Both the position numbers and the translations under genes were made by a program. A stretch of DNA of 64,000 nucleotides from Terrabacter sp. Root85. GTDB lineage: Bacteria; Actinomycetota; Actinomycetes; Actinomycetales; Dermatophilaceae. Shown one piece after another: positions 26,423 through 34,951 of this stretch. Position 1 is the stretch's first letter, and the number at the start of each line of letters is the position of its first letter. The notes beneath the pieces are model-generated. The model was not told the DNA's origin, did no database searches, and saw nothing but the letters and a program-made list of their open reading frames with translations. The stretch spans positions 1-64,000 of the forward strand of contig NZ_LMIW01000010.1 of NCBI RefSeq assembly GCF_001429185.1. Direction: 5' to 3'.

Positions 26423-26453
26423 ACGAACCACCCGGGTATGCCGGGTGGTTCGT
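26423..26453. terminator. Hairpin terminator whose loop is GTATG
   Basis: ACGAACCACCCGG (26423-26435) and CCGGGTGGTTCGT (26441-26453) form a perfect 13-bp stem around GTATG, so the octamer GTATGCCG spans loop and stem. It separates the convergent DUF2530 and DUF3027 genes. Confidence 0.8.
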
Positions 26454-26468
26454 CGTGGTCGGGCGCGG

Positions 26469-27305
26469 TCAGTCGGTGACGGGGTCGTCCGAGCCGTGCG
26501 ACTCCTCAGCCTGATCGGACTGCTCGGCCTGGTCCTCGTCGTCCCGGTCGACGCGCTCGGCCGGCTCGAGGTCGACCGCGAACTCGTCGACGATCGGCTC
26601 CCCGATCGGCGTCGGCTCGGGGTGGTCCAGGTCGGTCTCGGAGTGGGCCCCGCAGCCGTGGTCGAGCGAGACGACCCGGCCGTCGGACGGGCTCCACTCG
26701 TTGGCGCACACGCCGAACGTCGCGCGCAGCGCGCCGGCCATCGGCAGGAAGTATCCGCACGTCGTGCAGTGCTCGGTGGCCTTCGTCGCGATCTCGGCGG
26801 TCGGGCCGTGGTCGCCGTCGTACCAGCGGCTCGCCGCGACCTCCCGCCCCTCGGCGGAGAGCACGCGCGGGCGTCCGAGCCCGAGCTCGAAGAAGGCCAT
26901 CTGGTCGACGTCCTCCTCGCCCGTGGCCTCGAAGCCGGCCTCGAGGTTGGGGTCGTCGGGGCGGAAGGGCAGCACGTCGCCGGCGCCGAGGTCTCCGGGA
27001 GCGAGCCGGTCGGCATACGGCAGCCACTCGGGCGCGAGGACGGCGTCGGGACCGGGCAGCAGGTTGGTCTCGCAGACCGTCGCCACCTTGGCGCGCGACA
27101 CCCGGGCGACGCTGACGCCCCAGCGCCAGCCGCGGTAGCCCGGCGACGTGCACTCGAACCAGTGCATGCCGAGGCGCTCCTCGAGCAGGTCCATGCCGAG
27201 GTGCGCGCCGATGGTTCCGGGCTCGGCGACGTCCTCGAGGACGCTGCGGGCGAGGTCGGACGCGGCCAGCAGCACGGCGTCCGTCTTGGGGGCGGTGACG
27301 GTCAT
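26469..27305 (-). CDS. DUF3027 family protein
   Basis: The protein is 278 aa from the ATG at 27305, preceded by GGAGAAG. It contains FECTSPGYRGWRWGVSVARV, a zinc-finger-like HCTTCGYFLPMAG with a later CANEWSP and HGCGAHSE, and an acidic tail. This pattern fits DUF3027, an actinobacterial family of unknown role. It starts 4 bp after the cold-shock gene stop, so they form an operon. The Cys/His pairs suggest a bound metal. Confidence 0.8.
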   Translation of the reverse strand: MTVTAPKTDAVLLAASDLARSVLEDVAEPGTIGAHLGMDLLEERLGMHWFECTSPGYRGWRWGVSVARVSRAKVATVCETNLLPGPDAVLAPEWLPYADRLAPGDLGAGDVLPFRPDDPNLEAGFEATGEEDVDQMAFFELGLGRPRVLSAEGREVAASRWYDGDHGPTAEIATKATEHCTTCGYFLPMAGALRATFGVCANEWSPSDGRVVSLDHGCGAHSETDLDHPEPTPIGEPIVDEFAVDLEPAERVDRDDEDQAEQSDQAEESHGSDDPVTD

Positions 27306-27309
27306 CAGC

Positions 27310-27705
27310 TCACTTCTCCAGCTCGTCCGCGAGGCCGCGCAGGGCGCGAGCGACGTTGGAGACGAGCTTGCGGTCGGGACGGCGTCCGGAGCGGTAGCCG
27401 TTGCCGACGCCGTCGAGGAGCTGCACGACGTCCTCGATGATGACGGTGAGCTCCTCCGGCGTCCTGCGGGTCTGTGCGGTCTTGTTGGCGGCGACGGACT
27501 GGACCGGGTCGAGCACCTTGACCGACAGCGCCTGGGCACCCTTGCGGCCCTCGACGATGCCGAACTCGACACGCACGCCCTTCTTCAGGGTCGTGACGCC
27601 CGCGGGGAGCGCGTTCGCGTGCAGGAAGACGTCCGCGCCCGAGTCCTCGGAGATGAATCCGAAGCCCTTGTCCGCGTCGTAGAACCTGACCTTGCCAGTC
27701 GGCAC
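27310..27705 (-). CDS. Cold-shock domain protein with C-terminal extension
   Basis: The protein is 131 aa from the GTG at 27705, after GAGGTGG. Residues 1-66 are a cold-shock domain (TGKVRFYDADKGFGFISEDSG with RNP1, DVFLHANALP with RNP2), which binds single-stranded nucleic acids. Residues about 75-131 are a helical extension absent from CspA, as in mycobacterial CspB-like proteins. It is cotranscribed with the DUF3027 gene. Confidence 0.88.
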   Translation of the reverse strand: MPTGKVRFYDADKGFGFISEDSGADVFLHANALPAGVTTLKKGVRVEFGIVEGRKGAQALSVKVLDPVQSVAANKTAQTRRTPEELTVIIEDVVQLLDGVGNGYRSGRRPDRKLVSNVARALRGLADELEK

Positions 27706-27860
27706 AGTCCACCTCGTTCAGATCTCGGTCGGCCGCGTCACGGCACGACTCGATGGCGCTCCTTGCGCTCCGCTCCAGCCTAACGGCTCGGGGCAAGCCG
27801 GATTCCGCGCCGCGCAGGCGCCGAGGCCCCGACCGCCGGCCGACCGACCTACGCTGGGGC

Positions 27861-28337
27861 ATGCCCACGCCCCTGCACCTCGAGTCGTCCCGCGCCCTGC
27901 CCGTCGAGGTCGCCGACGCCTACGACCGCCTGCTCCCCCACCCGCTGACCGACCTCATGTCGCGGCGCTACGGGCTGCTGCCGCCGATCCGCGAGGTGCG
28001 CGACCAGACCGGTCCGTGGGGCGAGGTCGGGCAGACCCGGACCATCGCCCTGGCCGACGGCGGGACGATGCGCGAGCGCCTGACCGAGGTCGTGCGGCCC
28101 GAGCGCTTCGACTACGTGCTCACCGACTTCACCGGGGCGTTCAAGCCGCTCGTCTCACACGTCGACGGCCGCTGGGCCTTCGCGCCGGAGGGCACGGGCG
28201 TGCGGGTGACGTGGAGCTGGACGCTGCACCCGACGAGCACGTATGCCGCCCGCGTCCTACCGCTCGTCGGCCGGATGTGGCGGGGCTACGCACGTCAGGC
28301 CCTCGAGCAGACGTCGGACGTGCTGCTCGACCGCTGA
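27861..28337 (+). CDS. SRPBCC (START-like) fold protein
   Basis: The protein is 158 aa. The sequence LPVEVADAYDRLLPHPLTDL, GPWGEVGQTRTIALADGGTMRERLTEV and GTGVRVTWSWTLHPTS alternates strands and ends in a long helix, as in polyketide-cyclase/START-like SRPBCC proteins that bind hydrophobic ligands. The ATG lies 5 nt after TACGCT (27850-27855), so it is leaderless. The ligand is unknown. GTATGCCG lies at 28241. Confidence 0.7.
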   Translation: MPTPLHLESSRALPVEVADAYDRLLPHPLTDLMSRRYGLLPPIREVRDQTGPWGEVGQTRTIALADGGTMRERLTEVVRPERFDYVLTDFTGAFKPLVSHVDGRWAFAPEGTGVRVTWSWTLHPTSTYAARVLPLVGRMWRGYARQALEQTSDVLLDR

Positions 28338-28367
28338 GGCGTCACGTGGCCGGTCGGGCTGACGGGG

Positions 28368-29309
28368 TCAGGCCGGGGAGATGCCCCACGTGCCGGTCCA
28401 CTCCTCGCCCGGGGCGAGCACGACGAGTCCGTGCCCGGAGTTGAAGGCGTCGGCCGGGCAGCTCATCGGCTCGACGGCGATGCCGACCTCGCCCTTGCGG
28501 TCCTCGGCGATCGCGGTGAAGACCTGCAGCCACGGGAAGGCGGCATCGGCCCAGAGCGTCGTCGTGCGGTCGGCGGCCGACACCGTGGCGCGCCACATGC
28601 CGTCGGGGTCGCGAAGGACGTCGGTGTAGGCGGTGTCGAGGCGCGCCTCGCCGACTGGGCGGCGATCGCGGAAGTCGTACGGCTCGCCGTCGACCGGACG
28701 GTTCGCGGCGGGGAGCAGTCGCTCGTCGACCTCGACCCACGTCGACCCCGGGATGCGCAGCTCCACGTCGGGCAGCAGGGTCTCGCCGATGGCGAGGTAG
28801 GGGTGGGCGCCGTAGCCGAAGGGCGCCTCCGACGGGCCGACGTTGCGGGCGGCCGTCGTCACGACGAGGCCCGAGTCGTCGAGCAGGTAGGTGGTGCGCA
28901 GGTCGAGGAAGTGGTCCCACCCCGGCTGCGGGTGCAGGCGGTAGCCCACGGTGACGCGGTCGTCCTCGAGCTCGATGAGCTCCCAGAGCGCCCAGCGCAC
29001 GAGTCCGTGGCTCGCGTTGCCACGGGCGACCTCGGTGACCGACAGCTGGTGCTCGGTGCCTGCGAACGTGAAGCGCCCGTCGCGGATCCGGTTGGGCCAG
29101 GGCATGAGCTGCTGCCCTCGGCCGGACGCGCAGGTCTCGTCGGCGGCGTAGCCCGCGACGACGTCGACGCCGTCACGGGTGAACGTGCGCAGGCCGCCCC
29201 CGACCTCGACGACGGTCGCCTCGAACGGGCCGTGCCCGATGGTCCACTGCTGCCCGGTCGGGTGCGCCGGGGCGTTCTCGGCGGGTGTCGCCGGTGAGAG
29301 CGCGCTCAT
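28368..29309 (-). CDS. Aldose 1-epimerase family protein
   Basis: The protein is 313 aa. Mutarotase features are QLMPWPNRIRDGRFTF, ASHGLVRWALWE with the conserved His, FGYGAHPYLAIG with the second His, LDTAYTDV, and a late catalytic Glu region (IAVEPMSCPADAFNSG). It probably interconverts anomers of an unidentified hexose in the cytosol. The ATG is 7 nt after TAGCGT (29317-29322, complement), so it is leaderless. It is divergent from the helicase-associated gene. Confidence 0.85.
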   Translation of the reverse strand: MSALSPATPAENAPAHPTGQQWTIGHGPFEATVVEVGGGLRTFTRDGVDVVAGYAADETCASGRGQQLMPWPNRIRDGRFTFAGTEHQLSVTEVARGNASHGLVRWALWELIELEDDRVTVGYRLHPQPGWDHFLDLRTTYLLDDSGLVVTTAARNVGPSEAPFGYGAHPYLAIGETLLPDVELRIPGSTWVEVDERLLPAANRPVDGEPYDFRDRRPVGEARLDTAYTDVLRDPDGMWRATVSAADRTTTLWADAAFPWLQVFTAIAEDRKGEVGIAVEPMSCPADAFNSGHGLVVLAPGEEWTGTWGISPA

Positions 29310-29379
29310 GGGGGCAACGCTAGCGGGCGCGTCCCAGGCGCGAGTCGGAGGCACGGCGTGCGGGCAGTAGGTTGGGAGG

Positions 29380-31800
29380 ATGGCCACCTCGAGCCGGAGC
29401 CTCGCCGACGACATCCGCGGTCGCAGCGACGCAGAGCTCATCGACCTCGTGCTCGCGCGCCCGGATCTCGCGCGCCCCGCCCCGGCCGACCTGACGAGCC
29501 TCGCCGCCCGCGCCGGCACCCGGGCCAGCGTGCAACGCGCCGTCGAGGCGCTCGACCGCGGCCACCTGCAGGTGCTCGAGGCCGTCGTCGTCGCGGGCGA
29601 CGCCGCCGAACGCAGCACGCTGCTGCACCTGCTCGGCACCGACGACGCCGCGACCGTCGACGCGATCGTGCAGGACCTGTGGCAGTCGGCCCTGCTCTGG
29701 CGCGGCGCCGACGGCGACCACGTCGTGCGCACCGTGCCCGAGGTCCTCGGCACGGCGGTCGCCGGGCTCGGCGCGCCGATGCGTGAGCTGCGGCCCTCGT
29801 CGCTCCCCGAGCACGCCGACCCCGACCACATCCGGGCCGCCGTCGCCGAGGCGCCCGACGACTCGCGGGCGATGCTCGAGCGGATGACGTGGGGGCCGGC
29901 CTTCGGCGTGCTGCCCACGGCCACGCCCGGACGCACGACGGCCCGGTGGCTGCTCGAGCACCACCTGCTCGTCCCCGTCTCGACCGACCGCGTCGCGCTC
30001 CCCCGCGAGGTCGGGCTCGTGCTGCGGCAAGGCCGCCTGCACCGGTCAGCCGAGCTGACGGCGCCCGACATCGAGGCCCGACCCGTCTCGCTCGTCGACG
30101 CAGCTGCCGGCGGTGCCGCGAGCGAGTGCCTGACCCACCTCGACGAGCTGGCCGCGACCTGGGGCGCCGAGCCACCCCGGGTGCTGCGCGCCGGCGGCCT
30201 GTCGGTGCGGGACCTCCGCGTCACCCAGATGGCGCTCGACCTCGACCCCGAGCACACCGCCTTCGTCGTCGAGCTGGCGTATGCCGCCGGGCTCGTCGCC
30301 GACGACGGCGAGGTCGTGCCGGTGTGGGCCCCCACGTCCGAGATCGACGAGTGGAGCTCGAGCGAGGCCGGGCACCGGTGGTCGACGCTGGCCGTGGCCT
30401 GGCTCGGGTCGACCCGAGCACCACACCTCGTCGGTCGGCGCAGCACGGGCACCGGGCCGGCCAACGCCCTCGGCCCCGACGTGCAGTGGCCGGCGATCCG
30501 TGCGATCCGCCGCGAGGTGCTGCGCGAGCTGGCGTCCCTCGAGCCGGGCCACGCTGCCGACCACACCTCGCTGCGCGAGCGCCTGGCGTGGCGCCGGCCG
30601 AACCGGTCCGCCGCCGTCCTCGACGAGGCCGTCGAGGCGGTGCTGCGCGAGAGCGAGTGGCTCGGCGTGACCGGTCGCGGCGCCCTGTCCGAGGCCGGCC
30701 GCGCGCTCGTCGCCCCGCTCCTCCCCCCGCCCGCACCCCCAGTTCGAGGTGGTGGCGCGAGCAAGGCGGGTGTCGCGAACACCTCGAACGGCAGGCGCCC
30801 CGCCCGCGGTCGAGGTGATCGCGCGAACGGCAGCGCTGCCGACATCACCTCGAACGGGCAGACGTCGGCCGAGCCGGGAGCCGTGGCCGAGGCCGTCGCC
30901 GCGGCGATGTCGGCCCACCTGCCCTCGCCCGTCGACCACATCCTCGTCCAGGCCGACCTCACCGCCGTCGCCCCCGGGCCGCTCGTCGGCGGCCTCGGGT
31001 CGTTCATGCGCCTCGCCGCCGACGTCGAGTCCCGCGGCGGCGCCACCGTCTACCGCTTCACCCCCGAGTCGGTGCGCCGCGCGCTCGACGCCGGGTGGAC
31101 CGCGGCCGACTTCACCGAGACGGTGCGCCGGTCGAGCCGCACCCCGGTGCCGCAGCCGCTCGAGTACCTCGTCGCCGACGTCGCGCGCAAGCACGGCCAG
31201 ACCCGGATCGGCGGCGCGGCGGCCTACATCCGGTCCGACGACGAGGCCGTGCTCGACACGATGCTCGCGTCGCGCGACCTCACGCCTCTCCGGCTGCGGC
31301 GGCTCGCGCCGACGGTGCTCGTCTCGTCGGCGGACCCGCGCGTCCTCGTCGAGCTCTTGCGCGACAACGGTTTCGCCCCCGTCCACGAGGGGCAGGACGG
31401 CGCCGTCGTCCACGCCGAGACACCTCGCCGACGGGCGGGTGCACGCCGCCGGGGTCCCGGTCCGATGGTCTCCCCGGTCGACCGGCCCTACACCCAGTCG
31501 CTCGTCGACGGGCTGCGCGCGGCCGAGGCGACCGCCGACCAGCGCCGCGTCGAGGACGAGACCCGACCCGGACCGCGCATCCAGGCGATGGACCCCGTCG
31601 TGACCCTCTCGCTGCTGCGTGACGCCGTCGCCGACCGGCACGGCGTCTGGATCGGCTACTCCGACGGCCACGGAGCCACGAGCCGCCACCTCATCCACCC
31701 GCAGAAGGTCGAGGGCGGCCGCGTCCGAGCCACCGACGAGTCCGGCCACGAGAAGTCGTTCTCGGTCCACCGCATCACCGGCGCGACGCTCGAGAGCTGA
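29380..31800 (+). CDS. Helicase-associated protein (XPB partner, Rv0862c-like)
   Basis: The protein is 806 aa. The N-terminal half is helical with repeated winged-helix-like segments (LTSLAARAGTRASVQRAVEALDRGHLQVLEAVV). The C-terminal third contains VDHILVQADLTAVAPGPLVGGL, YRFTPESVRRALDAGWTAADFTETVRRSSRTPVPQPL and a WYL-like end (VWIGYSDGHGATSRHLIHPQKVEGG). This matches the helicase_C_3/helicase-associated family encoded beside XPB helicases in actinobacteria. The ATG follows TAGGTT by 6 nt (leaderless). Residues about 450-495 are a low-complexity linker made by two DNA hairpin repeats (30742-30855). A role in DNA repair with XPB is likely but unproven. Confidence 0.82.
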   Translation: MATSSRSLADDIRGRSDAELIDLVLARPDLARPAPADLTSLAARAGTRASVQRAVEALDRGHLQVLEAVVVAGDAAERSTLLHLLGTDDAATVDAIVQDLWQSALLWRGADGDHVVRTVPEVLGTAVAGLGAPMRELRPSSLPEHADPDHIRAAVAEAPDDSRAMLERMTWGPAFGVLPTATPGRTTARWLLEHHLLVPVSTDRVALPREVGLVLRQGRLHRSAELTAPDIEARPVSLVDAAAGGAASECLTHLDELAATWGAEPPRVLRAGGLSVRDLRVTQMALDLDPEHTAFVVELAYAAGLVADDGEVVPVWAPTSEIDEWSSSEAGHRWSTLAVAWLGSTRAPHLVGRRSTGTGPANALGPDVQWPAIRAIRREVLRELASLEPGHAADHTSLRERLAWRRPNRSAAVLDEAVEAVLRESEWLGVTGRGALSEAGRALVAPLLPPPAPPVRGGGASKAGVANTSNGRRPARGRGDRANGSAADITSNGQTSAEPGAVAEAVAAAMSAHLPSPVDHILVQADLTAVAPGPLVGGLGSFMRLAADVESRGGATVYRFTPESVRRALDAGWTAADFTETVRRSSRTPVPQPLEYLVADVARKHGQTRIGGAAAYIRSDDEAVLDTMLASRDLTPLRLRRLAPTVLVSSADPRVLVELLRDNGFAPVHEGQDGAVVHAETPRRRAGARRRGPGPMVSPVDRPYTQSLVDGLRAAEATADQRRVEDETRPGPRIQAMDPVVTLSLLRDAVADRHGVWIGYSDGHGATSRHLIHPQKVEGGRVRATDESGHEKSFSVHRITGATLES
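30742..30855. repeat. Two tandem hairpin repeats inside the helicase-associated gene
   Basis: GTTCGAGGTG (30742-30751) faces CACCTCGAAC (30780-30789). TCGAGGTGAT (30810-30819) faces ATCACCTCGA (30844-30853), with the palindrome CGGCAGCGCTGCCG between. The left halves share TCGAGGTGNTNGCGCGANC. They encode a repetitive, presumably disordered linker, as if a palindromic element had entered the frame. Confidence 0.65.
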
Positions 31801-31806
31801 GCAGCC

Positions 31807-32181
31807 TTGGCAGGCAACGACGTCCGCGGGGGTCACCGGCCGGCATACGTGCTCCACGACCACCGGAAGCCGCGGCCGCACTTCGACCTGCGGCTCGAGG
31901 AGGAGGGCGTCCTGCGCTCGTGGGCGGTGCCCAAGGGCCTGCCGACGACGAGCCGGCACGACCGCCTGGCCGTCGCGGTCGACGACCACGACCTGGACCA
32001 CCTGACCTACACCGACGAGCACAAGTCGGTCGCTGACACCGGCTGGTGGGAGGAGGAGTCCCGCGACGACCACCGGATCGTCTTCGTGCTCCACGGGCAG
32101 ACCGGGTCACGCCGCTACGCCCTGATCCGGACCGACCGCGACTGGCTGCTCCACCTCACCAAGGACCAGCCCTCCGACTGA
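31807..32181 (+). CDS. LigD-type 3'-phosphoesterase domain protein
   Basis: The protein is 124 aa, with TTG at 31807 as the apparent start, 6 bp after the previous stop. The order YVLHDHRKPRPHFDLRLEEEGVLRSWAVPKGLP, HEDHxLDH-like DDHDLDHLTY, DTGWWEEE and GxxxxRRYALIRT is that of the polymerase-ligase phosphoesterase domain, which removes 3' phosphates or ribonucleotides during end joining. The usual His and Arg of the site (HDHRKPRPHFDLRL) are present. As a stand-alone domain next to XPB genes it may serve repair of 3' ends. Confidence 0.8.
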   Translation: MAGNDVRGGHRPAYVLHDHRKPRPHFDLRLEEEGVLRSWAVPKGLPTTSRHDRLAVAVDDHDLDHLTYTDEHKSVADTGWWEEESRDDHRIVFVLHGQTGSRRYALIRTDRDWLLHLTKDQPSD

Positions 32182-32193
32182 CGCGTGGGCGGG

Positions 32194-33126
32194 TCAGGCG
32201 CCGGCGAGGGCGCGCACGACGTTGCTCGGCGACGGGCGGCCGAGCTGCTGCGCCATCCACACCGACGTCTCGACGAGTGCATCGAGGTCGACCCCGGTCT
32301 CGACGCCCGCGCCGTGCAGGGCCCAGACGAGGTCCTCGGTGGCGAGGTTGCCGGTCGCGGACTTCGCGTAGGGGCAGCCGCCCAGGCCCCCCGCGGCCGC
32401 GTCGACGACCGAGACGCCGTCGCCCAGGGCGGCCATCGTGTTGGCGAGCGCCTGACCGTACGTGTCGTGGAAGTGCACGGCGATGCGGTCGGTGCCGATG
32501 CCGCGGGCGTCGAGCGCCTCGAGGAGCCGGTGGACGTGGCCCGTCGTGCCGACGCCGATGGTGTCGCCGAGGCTCAGCTCGTGGCAGCCGAGGTCCATGA
32601 GCCGCTCGGCCGTGTCGACGACCTGCTCGATCGGCACCGGACCCTCCCACGGGTCGCCGAAGCACATCGAGACGTAGGCGCGCACCCACATCCCGTCAGC
32701 GAGGGCACGCTTCACGACCGGCTCGAACATGGCGTACTGCTCGCTCACCGACCGGTTGAGGTTCTTCTGCGCGAAGGTCTCGGTGGCCGAGCCGAAGATC
32801 GCGATCGCACCGAGCCCGAGCTCCTCGGCGCGGTCGAGGCCTCGCTCGTTGGGCACGAGGGCCGGACGGCGGCGCCCGAGCCCGTCGGCGCCGAGGCCGG
32901 CGAGCACCTCCTCGGCGTCACCCATCTGCGGCACCCACCTCGCCGGGACGAACGAGGTCGTCTCGATGGTGCCGAGCCCGGCAGCCTCGAGACGGCGGAT
33001 GAACTCGACCTTCGTCGCGGCCGGGACGATCGTCTTCTCGTTCTGCAGGCCGTCGCGCGGACCGACCTCGTAGATCGTCACCTTCGGGGGCAGCCCCGTC
33101 GCCGCCTCGACCTGTGGGGATCGCAT
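32194..33126 (-). CDS. Hydroxymethylglutaryl-CoA lyase
   Basis: The 310-aa TIM-barrel enzyme splits HMG-CoA to acetyl-CoA and acetoacetate, the last step of leucine breakdown. Signature segments are YEVGPRDGLQNE, TSFVPARWVPQM, HFHDTYGQALAN with the metal His, and AGGLGGCPYAKSATGNLATED with the catalytic Cys loop. No other leucine-degradation gene is in the window. It is divergent from the XPB gene. Confidence 0.92.
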   Translation of the reverse strand: MRSPQVEAATGLPPKVTIYEVGPRDGLQNEKTIVPAATKVEFIRRLEAAGLGTIETTSFVPARWVPQMGDAEEVLAGLGADGLGRRRPALVPNERGLDRAEELGLGAIAIFGSATETFAQKNLNRSVSEQYAMFEPVVKRALADGMWVRAYVSMCFGDPWEGPVPIEQVVDTAERLMDLGCHELSLGDTIGVGTTGHVHRLLEALDARGIGTDRIAVHFHDTYGQALANTMAALGDGVSVVDAAAGGLGGCPYAKSATGNLATEDLVWALHGAGVETGVDLDALVETSVWMAQQLGRPSPSNVVRALAGA

Positions 33127-33229
33127 GCGCCCATACTGTCACCAGCACGCCCCGCGCCCGGGCCGAGGTATCGGCTCACGGGGGGCCCGACGGAATACCT
33201 CGACCCACGCTCGGAGTTGTCCCCACACG

Positions 33230-34882
33230 ATGAATGACGGACCCCTGATCGTCCAGAGCGACAAGACCCTCCTCCTCGAGGTCGACCACCCGAACGCCGA
33301 GGCCGCACGCCGGGCCATCGCCCCGTTCGCCGAGCTCGAGCGTGCCCCGGAGCACGTGCACACCTACCGCATCACGCCGCTCGGCCTGTGGAACGCCCGC
33401 GCGGCCGGCCACGACGCCGAGCAGGTCGTCGACGCCCTCATCACCCACAGCCGGTATGCCGTGCCCAACGCGCTGCTCGTCGACGTGGCCGACACGATGG
33501 ACCGCTACGGCCGCCTCACCCTCACCAAGGAGGGTCTGGCCGACAGCCCCGAGGGCACCCGGCTCGTGCTGCGCACGACCGACCGGCCCGTCCTCGAGGA
33601 GGTGCTGCGGCACAAGAAGATCAAGCCGCTGACCGGCGAGCGCCTCGACGACCTCGCCGTCGTCGTGCACCCGAGCGAGCGCGGCACCCTCAAGCAGGAG
33701 CTGCTCAAGGTCGGCTGGCCCGCCGAGGACCTCGCCGGCTACGTCGACGGTGAGGCCCACCCCATCGACCTCGACCAGGCCGACTGGCACCTGCGCCCCT
33801 ACCAGCAGCACGCCGTCGACGGCTTCTGGCACGGGGGCTCCGGCGTCGTCGTCCTCCCCTGTGGCGCGGGCAAGACGCTCGTCGGCGCGGGCGCCATGGC
33901 CGCGGCCAAGGCTACGACCCTCATCCTCGTCACCAACACGGTCAGCGCGCGGCAGTGGAAGGACGAGCTGATCAAACGCACGACCCTGACCGAGGAGGAG
34001 ATCGGCGAGTACTCCGGTGCGCGCAAGGAGATCCGCCCGGTCACGATCGCGACCTACCAGGTGCTGACGACGAAGCGGAAGGGTGCCTACGCGCACCTCG
34101 ACCTGCTCGACGCCCGCGACTGGGGCCTCATCGTCTACGACGAGGTGCACCTGCTGCCGGCCCCGATCTTCCGGATGACCGCCGACCTGCAGGCGCGCCG
34201 CCGCCTCGGCCTCACCGCGACCCTCGTGCGCGAGGACGGCCGCGAGGCCGACGTCTTCAGCCTCATCGGCCCGAAGCGCTTCGACGCGCCGTGGAAGGAC
34301 ATCGAGGCCCAGGGCTACATCGCTCCCGCCGACTGCGTCGAGGTGCGCGTCACGCTGCCCGAGGGCCAGCGCCTCGCGTATGCCGTGAGCGAGCCCGAGG
34401 ACCGCTACCGCCTCGCGTCGTGCTCCGACGCCAAGCTCCCCGTCGTCGAGACGCTGGCCGAGCAGCACGCCGGCGAGCCGACGCTCGTCATCGGGCAGTA
34501 CCTCGACCAGCTCCACGAGGTGGCCGAGCGGCTCGGTGCCGAGGTCATCACCGGAGAGACGACGGTCAAGGAGCGCCAGCGCCTCTACGACGCCTTCCGC
34601 ACGGGCGAGATCACGACGCTCGTCGTCAGCAAGGTCGCCAACTTCTCCATCGACCTGCCCGAGGCGAGCGTCGCGATCCAGATCAGCGGCACCTTCGGCT
34701 CGCGCCAGGAGGAGGCCCAGCGCCTCGGACGCGTCCTGCGCCCCAAGGGTGACGGGCGCACCGCGCACTTCTACACGATCGTCAGCCGCGACACGGTCGA
34801 CGCCGACTTCGCCGCGCACCGACAGCGCTTCCTGGCCGAGCAGGGGTACGCGTACCGCATCGTCGACGCCGACGACCTCTGA
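33230..34882 (+). CDS. XPB/Ssl2-type DNA repair helicase
   Basis: The protein is 550 aa from the ATG at 33230. The longer frame begins outside the homologous part. Residues about 1-175 form the N-terminal damage-recognition and helicase-associated region (IVQSDKTLLLEVDHPNAEAARRAI). RecA1 holds Walker A PCGAGKT and Walker B YDEVHLL. RecA2 has TTLVVSKVANFSIDLPEA and the arginine-finger motif QRLGRVLRPKGDG. The domains match archaeal/actinobacterial XPB, a 3'-5' helicase thought to act in nucleotide excision repair. Its helicase-associated partner lies 1.4 kb away. Confidence 0.93.
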   Translation: MNDGPLIVQSDKTLLLEVDHPNAEAARRAIAPFAELERAPEHVHTYRITPLGLWNARAAGHDAEQVVDALITHSRYAVPNALLVDVADTMDRYGRLTLTKEGLADSPEGTRLVLRTTDRPVLEEVLRHKKIKPLTGERLDDLAVVVHPSERGTLKQELLKVGWPAEDLAGYVDGEAHPIDLDQADWHLRPYQQHAVDGFWHGGSGVVVLPCGAGKTLVGAGAMAAAKATTLILVTNTVSARQWKDELIKRTTLTEEEIGEYSGARKEIRPVTIATYQVLTTKRKGAYAHLDLLDARDWGLIVYDEVHLLPAPIFRMTADLQARRRLGLTATLVREDGREADVFSLIGPKRFDAPWKDIEAQGYIAPADCVEVRVTLPEGQRLAYAVSEPEDRYRLASCSDAKLPVVETLAEQHAGEPTLVIGQYLDQLHEVAERLGAEVITGETTVKERQRLYDAFRTGEITTLVVSKVANFSIDLPEASVAIQISGTFGSRQEEAQRLGRVLRPKGDGRTAHFYTIVSRDTVDADFAAHRQRFLAEQGYAYRIVDADDL

Positions 34883-34918
34883 GCCTCGGGGGCCGTCTCA
34901 ACCCGTGACTCAATGAGG

Positions 34919-34937
34919 TCAGGCAAGCCTTACCTTT
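34919..34937 (+). promoter_or_regulatory. IdeR/DtxR iron box in a promoter
   Basis: TCAGGCAAGCCTTACCTTT matches the DtxR/IdeR consensus TWAGGTWAGSCTWACCTWA at 16 of 19 positions by my count. It ends 1 bp before the -10 TAGCAT (34939-34944), so bound IdeR would block RNA polymerase. A second inverted pairing, AGGTCAGGC/GCCTTACCT, extends over 34916-34935. Confidence 0.75.
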
Positions 34938-34951
34938 TTAGCATCGACGGC

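Noticed and set aside
28368-31046. 892-residue minus ORF covering the epimerase and beyond
   Set aside because: Only the part from 29309 resembles mutarotase. The rest is a shadow of the helicase-associated gene.
34913-34951. ATG at 34913 as the start of the Cys-rich gene
   Set aside because: It would place the iron box and the -10 inside the coding region, and the family-like sequence begins at the GTG at 34952.
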